Source: Paraburkholderia acidisoli (GTDB lineage: Bacteria > Pseudomonadota > Gammaproteobacteria > Burkholderiales > Burkholderiaceae). From it: a DNA stretch of 64,000 nt. Shown here one piece after another: positions 17,901 to 26,670 of the stretch (the stretch's first letter is position 1; each line of letters opens with the position of its first letter). The notes below the pieces were generated by a model that made no database searches, had not been told where the DNA came from, and saw only the letters and a list, made by a program, of their open reading frames with translations. Location: contig NZ_CP046913.1 in the NCBI RefSeq assembly GCF_009789675.1, forward strand, positions 558,001 to 622,000. Reading direction: 5' to 3'. A program made the position numbers and the translations under genes.

Positions 17901-18001
17901 ATGGCGGTGCGAAGTTGAATCGCGCGTACCCGCTTTACAACGTCACCGACATGAGCGATCCGCGCAGCCTCTGGTACGGGCCGCCTTCGATTGGCAAGTA
18001 A
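14936..18001 (+). CDS. Fused YjbG(GfcC)-YjbH(GfcD) exopolysaccharide secretion protein
   Basis: 1021 residues, GTG start (14936), N-terminal signal (LTTCLIACGLPFPAIAG). Residues ~35-245 match GfcC/YjbG (DUF1017): W..HRELALQEAQRQQLL, ATGRVSLKSGD, a GD.VKIPDRPQTVTV strand, IAQPDGTVSRFNIALWNRE and PAPGAWIWAP. From about residue 280 a YjbH/GfcD beta-barrel begins: GDWGSVGILQTPTARMNPAGE, NPYTRINVMMQPVDFLEFGFRYTDI, KDKSVDAKLRLWKES, PEVSVGVRDLAGTGLFSGEYVVASKR, LGWGYVGNRG. Its later part also fits, including FGRYLARDVGVTVDVSRRF and GAYFTKTNV. In E. coli these are two genes. A Pro/Ala-rich linker at about residues 540-620 splits the barrel part. It is expected in periplasm and outer membrane as a polymer exit or acceptor component. 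Confidence 0.88.
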   Translation: MNKDRFPGQRRATYLTTCLIACGLPFPAIAGESLIVTQPMHLGDWLAGRVNAQATAAPQTDNPLYPQGVSWFAHRELALQEAQRQQLLLDIGALRDKDPTRSIARDAVYGLVDARSATGRVSLKSGDGRWLQGNPASDPMLQPGDIVKIPDRPQTVTVIRSTGSLCVIPFQANAEALHYVLACNSHASPDTAWIAQPDGTVSRFNIALWNREQQDAPAPGAWIWAPDRGEQWPDDISQRIATFFATQGVSETDDPRMRPTVDMPVPPPSMAARSRDFPITGGDWGSVGILQTPTARMNPAGEASFSVSTVNPYTRINVMMQPVDFLEFGFRYTDISNQAYGPADWSGSQSYKDKSVDAKLRLWKESAYIPEVSVGVRDLAGTGLFSGEYVVASKRTGDFDWSAGLGWGYVGNRGNLPNPLSIASSRFNNRTGSDGTGTLSNSYFRGRTSLFGGVQYQTPIDKLILKLEYDGNNYQHEPFGETLKDKSPFNVGFVYRATSYLDLSAAFERGSRLMLGFSLHGNFRNAETMKVGDPKPLPITPPPVASKVNMAAPRSELSDVSAANFAPAPTDVKEVDASATPAVANAPATRTLHLQPVVMPEPTQAGDQTQAPIVAPEPATDWHKLADDLYAQMHWRVVSVRRRGEDLLVEFDNPDAFYIQATLDRGANVLNREAPAGIRTFTLQVRQRGMATATYTINRDAWYASHARVVTPSESTPVVVQRPPLTTQQVDGIDQVFAEAPKRFSGSIGPGYAQSFGGPNGFLYEISAVASGEMRLTRTSWIAGAINFDLLDNYGKYKADTVSSLPPVRTDIRQYVTSSRVTIPMLQATKVGRVGESGFYSVYGGLLESMFAGVGAEYLYRPYGSHFAIGIDGNEVQQRGFRQDFSMLSYRTFTGHITAYWDTGWQGIQANVSFGRYLARDVGVTVDVSRRFRNGVTMGAYFTKTNVSSAQFGEGSFDKGIYLSFPFDIMLSRSTGDSGRALWEPLLRDGGAKLNRAYPLYNVTDMSDPRSLWYGPPSIGK

Positions 18002-18137
18002 GAGACGGAAGTGGGCGCTTTTTCGGTGGTTTGCGAATTAGGGTCGGCCGTTAATCTGTTGATATCCGGGCTGTAAAACTAAAGAGTGGCGACTGTCGTG
18101 CCGTAAAAACCATATTGGCCGATGGCGTTAGAAGACA

Positions 18138-20594
18138 ATGCACAAACGTTCGAAGAATTCAGTGTTCGGGGACCAGGTTTCGTTTGCCGCGCCGGTGGTG
18201 CGGAATCGACGGACCAGTAATCGTGTTGCCCGCAAGATGCTCGCGCTGTCGGCTGCGGCTGCGCAGTTGCTCTTGCTCGCGTTGGGCGCGCACGCGCAAA
18301 GCAGCGATACGTCGATGCCTCCGATTCCGGCGTGGGTGCAGGGTGCTAGTGGCGCTGCGGCTGTGCCTGCTATTTCCGGCTCGCAATTGAGCAGCATTCC
18401 CACTGCAAGCGCGAGTCCGTCGCTGAATGCGCCGGGCGTGCTCGATGGCGCGTCGGTCAAGGGTGTGACGTCTGCAGATGGCACGCGGAAGTTCGACCCG
18501 AGCGCGAGCGCGGCTTCGAGCGGCGTTCGTGCCCAGCCTGAACCGCCCACCGCGTTCCAACGGTTTGTTGCGGACTCAACGGGCCGCATGCTGCCGATCT
18601 TCGGCCAGAAGCTTTTTACGGGTAGCGACAACGACAGCACGTACACGCCGCCGCAAAACATTCCGGCGCCCTCCGATTACGTGATTGGCGTGGGCGACGA
18701 GATTCAGCTCCAGGTGTGGGGCGGCGTTGACGGCAACATGACCGTGACGGTTGATCGCAATGGTCAGATCAATATTCCGAAGGTCGGCGCCGTGACGGTG
18801 GCCGGTGCACGTGCTTCCGAACTCGACGGCCTGCTGCAGCGTCAGATCGGCCGCGTGTACAGCAACTTCAAGGTCAATGCATCGCTGGGCCGCCTGCGTT
18901 CGGTTCAGGTGTACGTGGTTGGCCAGGCGCGCCATCCGGGTGCTTACACGGTGTCGAGTCTTTCGACGTTGGTGAACGCGCTCTTCGCGAGCGGCGGTCC
19001 CGGTTCGAACGGCTCGATGCGCAATATCGAGTTGCGACGCGGCGGCAAGCTCGTCGCCACGCTCGATCTGTACGACTTCATCACTTCGGGTAAGGCGGAC
19101 GGCGATCTGCATCTGCTACCCGGTGACGTGATCGTGATTCCGCCGGCTGGCCCGCGCGTCGCGCTGACCGGTGCGATCGATACACCTGCAATCTACGAAC
19201 TCAAGTCAGTCAACGAATCGCTCGGCCAACTGCTCGCCTATGCGGGCGGTGCATCGGCGTTGACGAGCACCGACAAGGTGATCGTCGAAAGCGTGTCCGA
19301 TCCGAGTGCCAGCGGACCGTCGCGTCGCGTGACGGAGCGAAACCTCGACGAAGCGGGACGCGCGAGCGCCGTGAAAGATGGCGACATCATCACGCTGCAG
19401 AAAATCAATCCAGGCTTCGTGAATGCCGTGACGCTGCGCGGTAACGTGGCTTCGCCGCTGCGCTACCCGTTCAAGCCGGGCATGAAGTTGTCCGATTTGC
19501 TGCCGGAGCCGGATGCGCTGCTTACGCCGGACTACTTCAAGCGCAAGAACGTGCTGGTGCAGTTCGATCGTCCGACTGATCGAGATGGCGATAGTGCTGG
19601 CCGTGACAATCAGGTTCAGAACCTCGTTGACGAGCCGAACTGGAATTACGCTGTGATCGAGCGCCTTGATCGTAAGACGTTGCAGACGCAACTGATTCCG
19701 TTCAACCTCGGCGCGGTCGTGCACAAAACCGATCCGACCGCCGATCTCACGCTGCAGCCGGGCGATGTTGTCACCATTTTCGGCAAGAAGGATATGCGTC
19801 TGCCGCTGGCCGATCACACGCGCATCGTGCGCGTGGACGGCGAAGTGCGTGCAGCCGGTGTGTACCAATTGCAGCCGGGTGACACGATTCAGACGGTGCT
19901 GCGTCGCGCGGGTGGTCTGACGCCGCAGGCATACGTGTACGGCACGCAGTTCCTTCGCGAGCAAACGCGTGAAGCGCAAACGCGCAACCTGCAGCAAGCG
20001 ATCAGCCGTGCCGAGCAGCAATCAGGCGCGAAGCTGGCGGCTGCAATTGCAAATCTACCGGCTTCGTCTGATTCGAAGGCATTGCAAGATCAAATGGGGA
20101 AAGAACAGCAAGCTCAACTTGCGCGCCTGCGTTCACTTAAGCCGGATGGTCGGGTTTCGCTCGAGCTGGCAACGGATGCACACGACATTGGCGACCTGCC
20201 CGATCTGCCGCTCGACAACGGCGACACGATTTATGTTCCGCCGCGTCCGGCCTTCGTGACTGTCGTGGGTGCGGTCGACAACGAAAACGCGCTGATCTGG
20301 AAGCAGGGTCGCACGGTTAGCGACGCGCTGCGCGTGGCCGGTGTGCAACAGGATATTGCAGAAGTGGACTCGGCATTCGTTTTGCGTGCCGACGGCAGCG
20401 TGTTCAACCATGACTCTGCACATTGGATGAGCTCGTTCGATTCGACGCAGCTGATGCCGGGCGATACGGTCGTGGTACCGGAGAAGGTTGATCCGCGTTC
20501 GGGCATGACGAAGTTTATTGCTGGGCTGAAAGACTGGTCGCAGGTCCTTGCTAACTTCGGGCTTAGCGCGGCGGCCATTGAGGTATTCAAGTAA
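18138..20594 (+). CDS. Large Wza-like polysaccharide export protein with multiple SLBB domains
   Basis: 818 residues. The signal peptide ends near AHA-QSSD and no lipobox is seen, unlike Wza. A low-complexity stretch to about residue 130 is followed by a Poly_export domain (YVIGVGDEIQLQVWGGVDGNMTVTVDRNGQINIPKVGAV, residues ~180-220). Several SLBB-type beta-grasp repeats then follow (SVQVYVVGQARHPGAY; RVALTGAIDTPAIYEL; AVTLRGNVASPLRYPF; RIVRVDGEVRAAGVYQL; FVTVVGAVDNENALIW). Wza has two or three SLBB-like units; this one has about five, so it should form a taller periplasmic ring. It probably forms the export conduit from inner-membrane assembly to the outer membrane. The gene lies 136 bases after the fusion protein and 7 bases before the chain-length gene. 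Confidence 0.92.
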   Translation: MHKRSKNSVFGDQVSFAAPVVRNRRTSNRVARKMLALSAAAAQLLLLALGAHAQSSDTSMPPIPAWVQGASGAAAVPAISGSQLSSIPTASASPSLNAPGVLDGASVKGVTSADGTRKFDPSASAASSGVRAQPEPPTAFQRFVADSTGRMLPIFGQKLFTGSDNDSTYTPPQNIPAPSDYVIGVGDEIQLQVWGGVDGNMTVTVDRNGQINIPKVGAVTVAGARASELDGLLQRQIGRVYSNFKVNASLGRLRSVQVYVVGQARHPGAYTVSSLSTLVNALFASGGPGSNGSMRNIELRRGGKLVATLDLYDFITSGKADGDLHLLPGDVIVIPPAGPRVALTGAIDTPAIYELKSVNESLGQLLAYAGGASALTSTDKVIVESVSDPSASGPSRRVTERNLDEAGRASAVKDGDIITLQKINPGFVNAVTLRGNVASPLRYPFKPGMKLSDLLPEPDALLTPDYFKRKNVLVQFDRPTDRDGDSAGRDNQVQNLVDEPNWNYAVIERLDRKTLQTQLIPFNLGAVVHKTDPTADLTLQPGDVVTIFGKKDMRLPLADHTRIVRVDGEVRAAGVYQLQPGDTIQTVLRRAGGLTPQAYVYGTQFLREQTREAQTRNLQQAISRAEQQSGAKLAAAIANLPASSDSKALQDQMGKEQQAQLARLRSLKPDGRVSLELATDAHDIGDLPDLPLDNGDTIYVPPRPAFVTVVGAVDNENALIWKQGRTVSDALRVAGVQQDIAEVDSAFVLRADGSVFNHDSAHWMSSFDSTQLMPGDTVVVPEKVDPRSGMTKFIAGLKDWSQVLANFGLSAAAIEVFK

Positions 20595-20601
20595 GACAAT
20601 C

Positions 20602-21840
20602 ATGGAAGATACTCAAGCAACCACGATGAAGCTTAGCGAAGATCAGCAACCCATAACTAAACGTGAATACGCTCAGGAAATCAGCGTCTTCGATATCTTA
20701 GTGTTGTTGGGCGAGCAAAAGCGAGTACTGTTCGGAACGGTCTTCGCCGCGATGACTGTGTCAATCGCGGGCAGCCTTTTATGGCCCGCGGAATATACGG
20801 GCAAGACCGTTTTGTTGCCTCCGCAGCAGAATAAGTCCGCGCTTAGCTTGCTGTCTGGACTTGGGTCGCTTGCGGACATCGGTGGCGCGATTGGCGGTAA
20901 AAGTCCAGATGGGACCTACGTTGGATTACTGCAGAGTAACGTTGTCGCAGACGATTTGACTGCGCGCTTTAAACTGAAAGAGCGTTATAGCAAGCACACT
21001 ACCGAAGATGTACGAAAAGAACTGCGCGACAACGTCAAAGTCAGCAGTGATAGGCAGAATGGTTTCATTACGATCGAAGTAACGGATCGATCTCCGATCT
21101 TCGCTGCAACGTTGGCTAATGCTTACGTTGACGAACTACGTAAACAACTTAATCGGCTAGCGGTCACTGATGCGCAGCAGCGGACTCGATTCTTTCAGGC
21201 TCAGATCGACCAAACACTGGACCGACTCAGCGTAGCTGAATCGACCTTCGATCTAGCGCGAAAAAAAGGTGGAGTTGTTAGTCTTGATGGGCAGGTGGCT
21301 AGTAGCATTCAAGCTGCCGCCCAGCTTCGAGCGAAGATCACCGCCAGCGAAATCGAACTGCAGTCGATGCGCACGTACGAAACCCAAGAAAATCCGGAAG
21401 TTCAAAAAACATTGGCTGCTATTGGCGCGATGCGAGAGCAACTAGCCAGCTTGGAGGGCGGAGCGTCCAGCAGCAGTGGAACTGGCAAAGACGATACCGC
21501 TGCACTGGCGAATATCCGTGCTTTCCGCGAGGTGAAGTATGAAGAAGCCGTTCTTGATCAGTTTCGGCAGCAATTAGAACTAGCTAAAGTTGATGAAGCG
21601 AAGGAAGGTCCTTTAGTTCAACAGATAGATTCGGCAATCCCCCCTGAAAAGAAGTCAGCCCCTCATCGGGCGCTTATTATTTTAGCGGGAAGTTTTTTGG
21701 GTGTAGTGCTCGGATTGTTGATTGCATTCTCGAAAGCCATTGCGGCCCGGGAATCGGCTTTTCGCGATGATTTATCGCGAGTGGTCGACGCGTGGCGACC
21801 CGCTCGTTCATCAAGATCACAGTTGGAAGCTGGCAAGTGA
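20602..21840 (+). CDS. Polysaccharide chain-length/co-polymerase protein (Wzz/GNVR type), no kinase domain
   Basis: 412 residues in the inner membrane. Transmembrane segment 1 lies near residues 45-65 (VLFGTVFAAMTVSIAGSLLW). A periplasmic Wzz domain (YTGKTVLLPP) and coiled-coil region (QQRTRFFQAQIDQTLDRLSVAESTFD) follow. Then a family PxxP-like segment (IDSAIPPEKKSAPHR) precedes transmembrane segment 2 (ALIILAGSFLGVVLGLLIAF) and a short cytoplasmic tail. No Walker motifs or tyrosine cluster follow, so it is not a Wzc/Etk kinase, and no separate kinase or phosphatase is in the window. ATG at 20602, 7 bases after the Wza-like gene. Codon use turns less GC-rich within it, at the edge of the AT-rich insert. 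Confidence 0.88.
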   Translation: MEDTQATTMKLSEDQQPITKREYAQEISVFDILVLLGEQKRVLFGTVFAAMTVSIAGSLLWPAEYTGKTVLLPPQQNKSALSLLSGLGSLADIGGAIGGKSPDGTYVGLLQSNVVADDLTARFKLKERYSKHTTEDVRKELRDNVKVSSDRQNGFITIEVTDRSPIFAATLANAYVDELRKQLNRLAVTDAQQRTRFFQAQIDQTLDRLSVAESTFDLARKKGGVVSLDGQVASSIQAAAQLRAKITASEIELQSMRTYETQENPEVQKTLAAIGAMREQLASLEGGASSSSGTGKDDTAALANIRAFREVKYEEAVLDQFRQQLELAKVDEAKEGPLVQQIDSAIPPEKKSAPHRALIILAGSFLGVVLGLLIAFSKAIAARESAFRDDLSRVVDAWRPARSSRSQLEAGK

Positions 21841-21957
21841 AAAATCTGAGAAAGATAAGCTTATCCAGTCGCCGCGTTTGCTAAATAAAATCGGCGTTTG
21901 AAAATAGTGTTGAAGATACACATATCGATAGTGGCATTTTGTTTTGAATTCTGACGG

Positions 21958-23196
21958 TTGCGTAAATTGAACAAATTTATTAAAAATTTCGTTTCCGTTG
22001 GATTTATAAATGCAGCAAATGCTGCGCCTTTAATAACAATGCCGTACCTAATCCACGTGATTGGTATTGAGCGATTCGGATCATTGTCTTTAGCTACGGC
22101 GTTTGTTGCGTATTTCGGAATTATAATAGACTACGGATTTAATCTTTCCGCTGTTCGCGAAATTTCAATCAATCGTAGTGAGCCGTCGCGCATAAATCAT
22201 ATATGCGCAACCGTTTTTTATGTAAAAATTATTCTAGTTGTAGCTTGTCTCTTGGTATTTTTATGCATTGTGCGCGCACTCCCATACATGTGGGATATGC
22301 ATACGCTTTATTTTTTGACATTTATAGCTATGTTGGGACAGACCTTTCTTCCTGGATGGTTTTTCCAAGGTGTAGAACAAATGTCAGCCGCTGTTTATTT
22401 AAGTGCCATCTCGAGGATTATACCGTCGGCGTTGACATTCTTTTTCGTCCACTCGCGAGACGATTATTTATGGGTTCCCGGATTATCTGCGATCGCAGGC
22501 GCGGCTACAGTAATAACAGCGGCTATCCTCTTGCGATATAAATTTGATATCAGAATGACTTTGCCGGATGCTCGGTCAATAAAGCAAAGCTTTCGCGGCG
22601 GTTGGTATCTCTTTTTGTCGCAGGTGAATATTTCACTGTTTAGTAACTCAAACTCAGTGATTCTGGGTGTTGTGAGTGGCCCGTTGGCCGTGGGCTATTT
22701 CTCCTCTGCCGAAAAAATCATGCGCGCTATAGCTTTTTTGGGCACACCTTTGACGACAGTTTTGTTTCCACATGTTGCAAGAAATATAAAGGCGAATCCA
22801 AGCCGAATGCTAAAAAAATTGGACGGAATTTTGCTCATCGCAATTGCATTGCAAATCATCGTCATTGCTCCGATTTTTTTTCTCGCCGATCATATTATTA
22901 ATCTTTTATATAATTCCGACGTCGGTGCGTCAGAGATACTGAAGATAATCATTGTTGTTCCTATATTTATTATGGTGAACAACATCTATGGTGTGCAGGT
23001 AATGCTCAACACTGGTTTCGATAAGCAATATTTTGGAATATTGCTTATCGCAGGTGTTGTCAATATACCGTTGTGCTTTTTATTATCCAAATTTTTTAGT
23101 GGATTGGGAACGGCTATTTCGCTCCTCGTAATTGAATTTCTTATTGCATTCTTGATGGGATTTTTCGTACAGAAACTGAAGCGAAGCTTAGATTGA
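21958..23196 (+). CDS. Wzx-type polysaccharide repeat-unit flippase
   Basis: MATE/MOP-superfamily transporter of 412 residues with about 12 hydrophobic segments. It is expected to move the undecaprenyl-linked repeat unit across the inner membrane. Family marks: N-terminal FVSVGFINAANAAPLITMPYLIHVIG and FGSLSLATAFVAYFGIIIDYGFNLSAVREIS, and mid-protein GGWYLFLSQVNISLFSNSNSVILG. The start is uncertain: TTG 21958 or TTG 21967, with no nearby ATG. It is strongly AT-rich compared with genes on either side, like the next three genes, which suggests joint acquisition. It lies 117 bases after the chain-length gene. Confidence 0.9.
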   Translation: MRKLNKFIKNFVSVGFINAANAAPLITMPYLIHVIGIERFGSLSLATAFVAYFGIIIDYGFNLSAVREISINRSEPSRINHICATVFYVKIILVVACLLVFLCIVRALPYMWDMHTLYFLTFIAMLGQTFLPGWFFQGVEQMSAAVYLSAISRIIPSALTFFFVHSRDDYLWVPGLSAIAGAATVITAAILLRYKFDIRMTLPDARSIKQSFRGGWYLFLSQVNISLFSNSNSVILGVVSGPLAVGYFSSAEKIMRAIAFLGTPLTTVLFPHVARNIKANPSRMLKKLDGILLIAIALQIIVIAPIFFLADHIINLLYNSDVGASEILKIIIVVPIFIMVNNIYGVQVMLNTGFDKQYFGILLIAGVVNIPLCFLLSKFFSGLGTAISLLVIEFLIAFLMGFFVQKLKRSLD

Positions 23197-23325
23197 TAGT
23201 GATTGTTAAAAAATCAATAAGTAAGCCGTGCTGAAATTTGTGGCGGTTTGATAAAGTAATAAAAATCTAAAGTATCGATTTCTTTGGCGAAATTCGTCAG
23301 GGTTGCCTCTTTGGAGAGAGTTATC

Positions 23326-24174
23326 GTGGTAAACCGCAAGCTACATGGGGTTGTCGTGCTGTATAACCCGGGCGTAGAAGTAATCGATGCTATTGAGTCT
23401 TATAGGCAGTGTCTCGGACATCTGTACATTATCGATAACTCCGAGAGGCGGAATGAGCAAGTTTTTTCGCGTTTAAGTCTCCTGCCGCAGAGTACTTATA
23501 TTGGTGAATACGAAAACAAAGGCGTTGCACTAGCTTTAAACATTGGCGCTCGTGAAGCAATAAAAAATGGGGCGCAATGGCTGTTGACGATGGACCAAGA
23601 TAGTACATTTCGCGCAGCCGAGCTTGAAAAATTTCTAGATGCCTTTGAGGCACTTAGATCGCGACATGATGAAATTGGTATTCTTTCTCCCTCGCATAAC
23701 GATAAGGGAGTAAAAGGACTAGAGGTGCGCCCTGTCGTTATGACGTCGGGAAATATATTGAACCTTCACGCTTTTACATGTGTGAGTGGATTTGAAGAGA
23801 AGCTATTCATCGATGCAGTTGATTATGATTTTTGTCTGCGTCTGAAAAATTCAAAATTCACTGTGTTTCAGATCAATGATGTGATGCTAGATCATAAGTT
23901 GGGAACTACGAAAGAAATTTCCTTCATTGGATTTCGTCGTTCGATATCAGTGCATTCCCCACTTCGTCGGTATTATATGACGAGAAATGCCTTATATTAT
24001 TGGCGGAAGCATTTTTGGAAGCATCCGATTTTTGTTGTGTCGGAGATTATGAAATTTTCGAAAAATTTTATCGAAATAATGCTTTTTAGTGAAAATCGAC
24101 GAGCCGATTTCGGTTATATGATTCGCGGAATTATCGATTATTATCGCGGAAATTTCGGCCAATTTAAAAATTAA
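23326..24174 (+). CDS. Glycosyltransferase family 2 (rhamnosyltransferase-like)
   Basis: GT-A enzyme of 282 residues, expected at the cytoplasmic face adding a sugar to the lipid-linked repeat. Motifs: HGVVVLYNPG, NKGVALALNIGAREAI, LLTMDQDSTF (DxD-type metal site), VSGFEEKLFIDAVDYDFCLRLK (ED-like catalytic region). The start is GTG 23326: GGAGAGAG at 23313-23320 is an excellent Shine-Dalgarno sequence 5 bases before it. A TTG at 23284 would put this sequence inside the gene. It resembles dTDP-rhamnose transferases, but donor and acceptor cannot be read. AT-rich. Confidence 0.88.
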   Translation: MVNRKLHGVVVLYNPGVEVIDAIESYRQCLGHLYIIDNSERRNEQVFSRLSLLPQSTYIGEYENKGVALALNIGAREAIKNGAQWLLTMDQDSTFRAAELEKFLDAFEALRSRHDEIGILSPSHNDKGVKGLEVRPVVMTSGNILNLHAFTCVSGFEEKLFIDAVDYDFCLRLKNSKFTVFQINDVMLDHKLGTTKEISFIGFRRSISVHSPLRRYYMTRNALYYWRKHFWKHPIFVVSEIMKFSKNFIEIMLFSENRRADFGYMIRGIIDYYRGNFGQFKN

Positions 24175-24340
24175 AGAGAAAATAATTTTTAACGCCTATT
24201 ATTGCGCATGAATATTTGAAATGCATGATAAATGCATCAAGCAATGATCGACATTAAATTCAAACAACATGCTGATCTAATTTGGTAGTTAATGTGACTA
24301 TTTTAAGAGTGCGTATTTTTCCACCTGTCAGAGTCGCTTT

Positions 24341-25552
24341 ATGAAGATTCTACCCTCCCGCGATCTCGGATTTTCCCTTATTTCTCCGAACAACGCGGCG
24401 GTGTACTCATTCATTATATGTGTAATTTTCACGACGTTTACGGCGTATAATTATACGGATATTGTTGGTGAGCCAAATTTGATGTTCCTGAATTGGCGAG
24501 TGCTGACATACGTAATTGCCTGTATCCTAGCTTATTCAGCAGGGGTGTCTGTTGCAACAAAATTTCGATTCCCTAGAATCTCATTAATCGGCATTCATTT
24601 TTCAATATCGAGGCGAACTTTTTATCTGATTCCGATGCTGATTTCCTGCTGCGCAACAATTTACGTTGGCGTTGCATTAATCGAGTCGAATAATCTGTTC
24701 GTTTTGTTTCTGGAAAGTGTCGCAAATACGGATATCAAGGGAAGTCTGGAAGTTGATCCCATATTTTTTTATGTTTTATATTCGCATATTGCAATAACTT
24801 TATGGGCTTCAAAAGAAGTCTATGATGAAAAAGCGACCAACCTGGTGCGCTATATGTATTGGTTTATGTGTATTCTCACAGTTACCGTTTCTCTATTAAT
24901 TTTGGCAAGGTATGTCTTAATCCCTTTCCTAATGTGCATTGGAGTACTGCGTGTACGTGCTCGCTACATTAAAAAAGGAAGCGTCAATCACGTCGCAATT
25001 TTTGCGGCTATCTCAGCTTTGGTAGGCTTGTTCGTGTTGATCGCAGTCGCAAGAGGTGGTCAAGGGTTTGAAGCGCTTTACAATTATGGTCCAGCGTCGT
25101 TCAATCGCCTTGCAGCCGTCTTGGCTGGGCGAATTGACATTAACGTCCCTAGTTCCTACTATATTATGTCGTCGTTCAAGCACGATTGGAGTTATTACGA
25201 AATCGTTATGAATGAGCACGACGCAGTTGAGGGAGCAGGCCTTGACTGGAGTCTCAATTGGTTAACTGCTTATGGATACGTGTTCCAGGCCATTGGTGTC
25301 TTCTCGTTGCTGTATTTTTTTGTAATTGGACTAATTTCCGGATTCGCCTGGTCTGGATTTAAGGTCGGTAAGAGCTGGGCTATAGTATTTTATCCTTGGA
25401 TATTTTCGAGTGTGATCTTATGGTTCACCTATAATATTGCCGGATATGCTCAAACATATATTCTATTAATAGTCGGAACGATTTTGGGCGGATATTCACG
25501 ACTATTTGGGATGAATGTCAAATTCGAGGATAACGTTCACTCTTCGGATTAG
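24341..25552 (+). CDS. Wzy-like O-antigen/exopolysaccharide polymerase
   Basis: 403 residues with about 11 hydrophobic segments and one larger loop (about residues 240-300: GGQGFEALYNYGPASFNRLAAVLAGRID). This is the topology of Wzy polymerases, which join flipped repeat units at the periplasmic face. Wzy proteins have almost no sequence conservation, so the call rests on topology and on position between flippase and glycosyltransferases. ATG 24341. AT-rich. Confidence 0.75.
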   Translation: MKILPSRDLGFSLISPNNAAVYSFIICVIFTTFTAYNYTDIVGEPNLMFLNWRVLTYVIACILAYSAGVSVATKFRFPRISLIGIHFSISRRTFYLIPMLISCCATIYVGVALIESNNLFVLFLESVANTDIKGSLEVDPIFFYVLYSHIAITLWASKEVYDEKATNLVRYMYWFMCILTVTVSLLILARYVLIPFLMCIGVLRVRARYIKKGSVNHVAIFAAISALVGLFVLIAVARGGQGFEALYNYGPASFNRLAAVLAGRIDINVPSSYYIMSSFKHDWSYYEIVMNEHDAVEGAGLDWSLNWLTAYGYVFQAIGVFSLLYFFVIGLISGFAWSGFKVGKSWAIVFYPWIFSSVILWFTYNIAGYAQTYILLIVGTILGGYSRLFGMNVKFEDNVHSSD

Positions 25553-25663
25553 AATGAATTGAGTGTTTTTTTTGCGTATTTATTTAATTTGAAATTTTTA
25601 GTGGTTTGTGGGTAATTAAATAAATATCGCATTTTAATTCGATAAATTTAAAAAGAGAAGCTT

Positions 25664-26485
25664 GTGAGCAATATTTCTTGCGTTATTCACACTTATAATT
25701 CAGCGCAATATCTTGACGCCTGTCTTAGCAGCGTCAACTGGTGCTCTGAAATTGTCATTGTTGACATGCACAGCACTGACGAAACCGTTGAGATTGCGAG
25801 CAGGCACGGGGCGAAAATTTACTTTCACGAGAATGTTGGATTTGCTGATCCAGCACGTGCATTTGGCCTTTCGAAATGCTCGCATCAGTGGGTCTTGGCA
25901 ATAGATTCGGATGAGATAGTGCCTTACGACTTATCGATCAAATTAAAGGAAATTGCGGCACGTGATTTATGCGATGTTGCGAGAATTTCTTTTAGAAATT
26001 TCTTTTTTGGTCGTGAAATTCTAGGTTCGGGTTGGGGATATAAAAATCAGGTAATTCCGCGATTTTTCAAAAAAGGAAAACTAAACTATGAAAAGCGTGT
26101 TCACGATTTTGTTAAAATCGAAGATGGCTGTAGAATTATAAAAATAATTGGGGAAAATGTTTCAATCGTTCATTTTAATTATAACGATGTAAAGCATTTT
26201 ATCAGAAAATTGGATAATTATACTGATTTTGAGGTGGAATCTCAAAAGTACAATTACGGGAAGCCGCTTTTATTTCGAATCATCTATCACGTAACTCGAG
26301 AGTTGGTTGGCAGATTTTTAATTCTTAAAGGCTATAAAGATGGATGGCTTGGCCTTTATTTGGCTATGGCCATGGCATTCTACCGCAGTACAGCAATTGC
26401 AAAAAAGAATCTTCCCAATGGCGCTAACGCCGTGGCGATTTACAGAAATTATGCGAAGCAGCTATTAGAGCAGTATCGCCGCTAG
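25664..26485 (+). CDS. Glycosyltransferase family 2, WaaE/KdtX-like
   Basis: 273 residues; GTG start (25664) preceded by AAGAGAAG. GT-A fold marks: SCVIHTYNSAQYLDACLSSV, EIVIVDMHSTDETVEIA, ALAIDSDE-type motif WVLAIDSDEIVP, and a later VHDFVKI stretch. The C-terminal amphipathic end probably contacts the membrane. It resembles the WaaE family (beta-1,4-glucosyltransferases of LPS core), but here it most likely builds the repeat unit. It is the last gene of the AT-rich plus-strand block; a convergent GT4 gene follows after 185 bases without a gene or clear terminator. Confidence 0.87.
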   Translation: MSNISCVIHTYNSAQYLDACLSSVNWCSEIVIVDMHSTDETVEIASRHGAKIYFHENVGFADPARAFGLSKCSHQWVLAIDSDEIVPYDLSIKLKEIAARDLCDVARISFRNFFFGREILGSGWGYKNQVIPRFFKKGKLNYEKRVHDFVKIEDGCRIIKIIGENVSIVHFNYNDVKHFIRKLDNYTDFEVESQKYNYGKPLLFRIIYHVTRELVGRFLILKGYKDGWLGLYLAMAMAFYRSTAIAKKNLPNGANAVAIYRNYAKQLLEQYRR

Positions 26486-26670
26486 AGGGCGTTTGGAGGC
26501 GCTACAGCCGATCCTGAAAGATATTCATATGATCGGAGTGCCTCTTATCTTTCGTTTTGCGGCGACGACATATGTAGTGCAACGAACTTGACACAGCGAT
26601 CAAATATTTTGTGAAAACGAGAAGCCGCTGTGCCTGATGTGGCTATGCCAAGCAATATTTTCCCGTCGTG

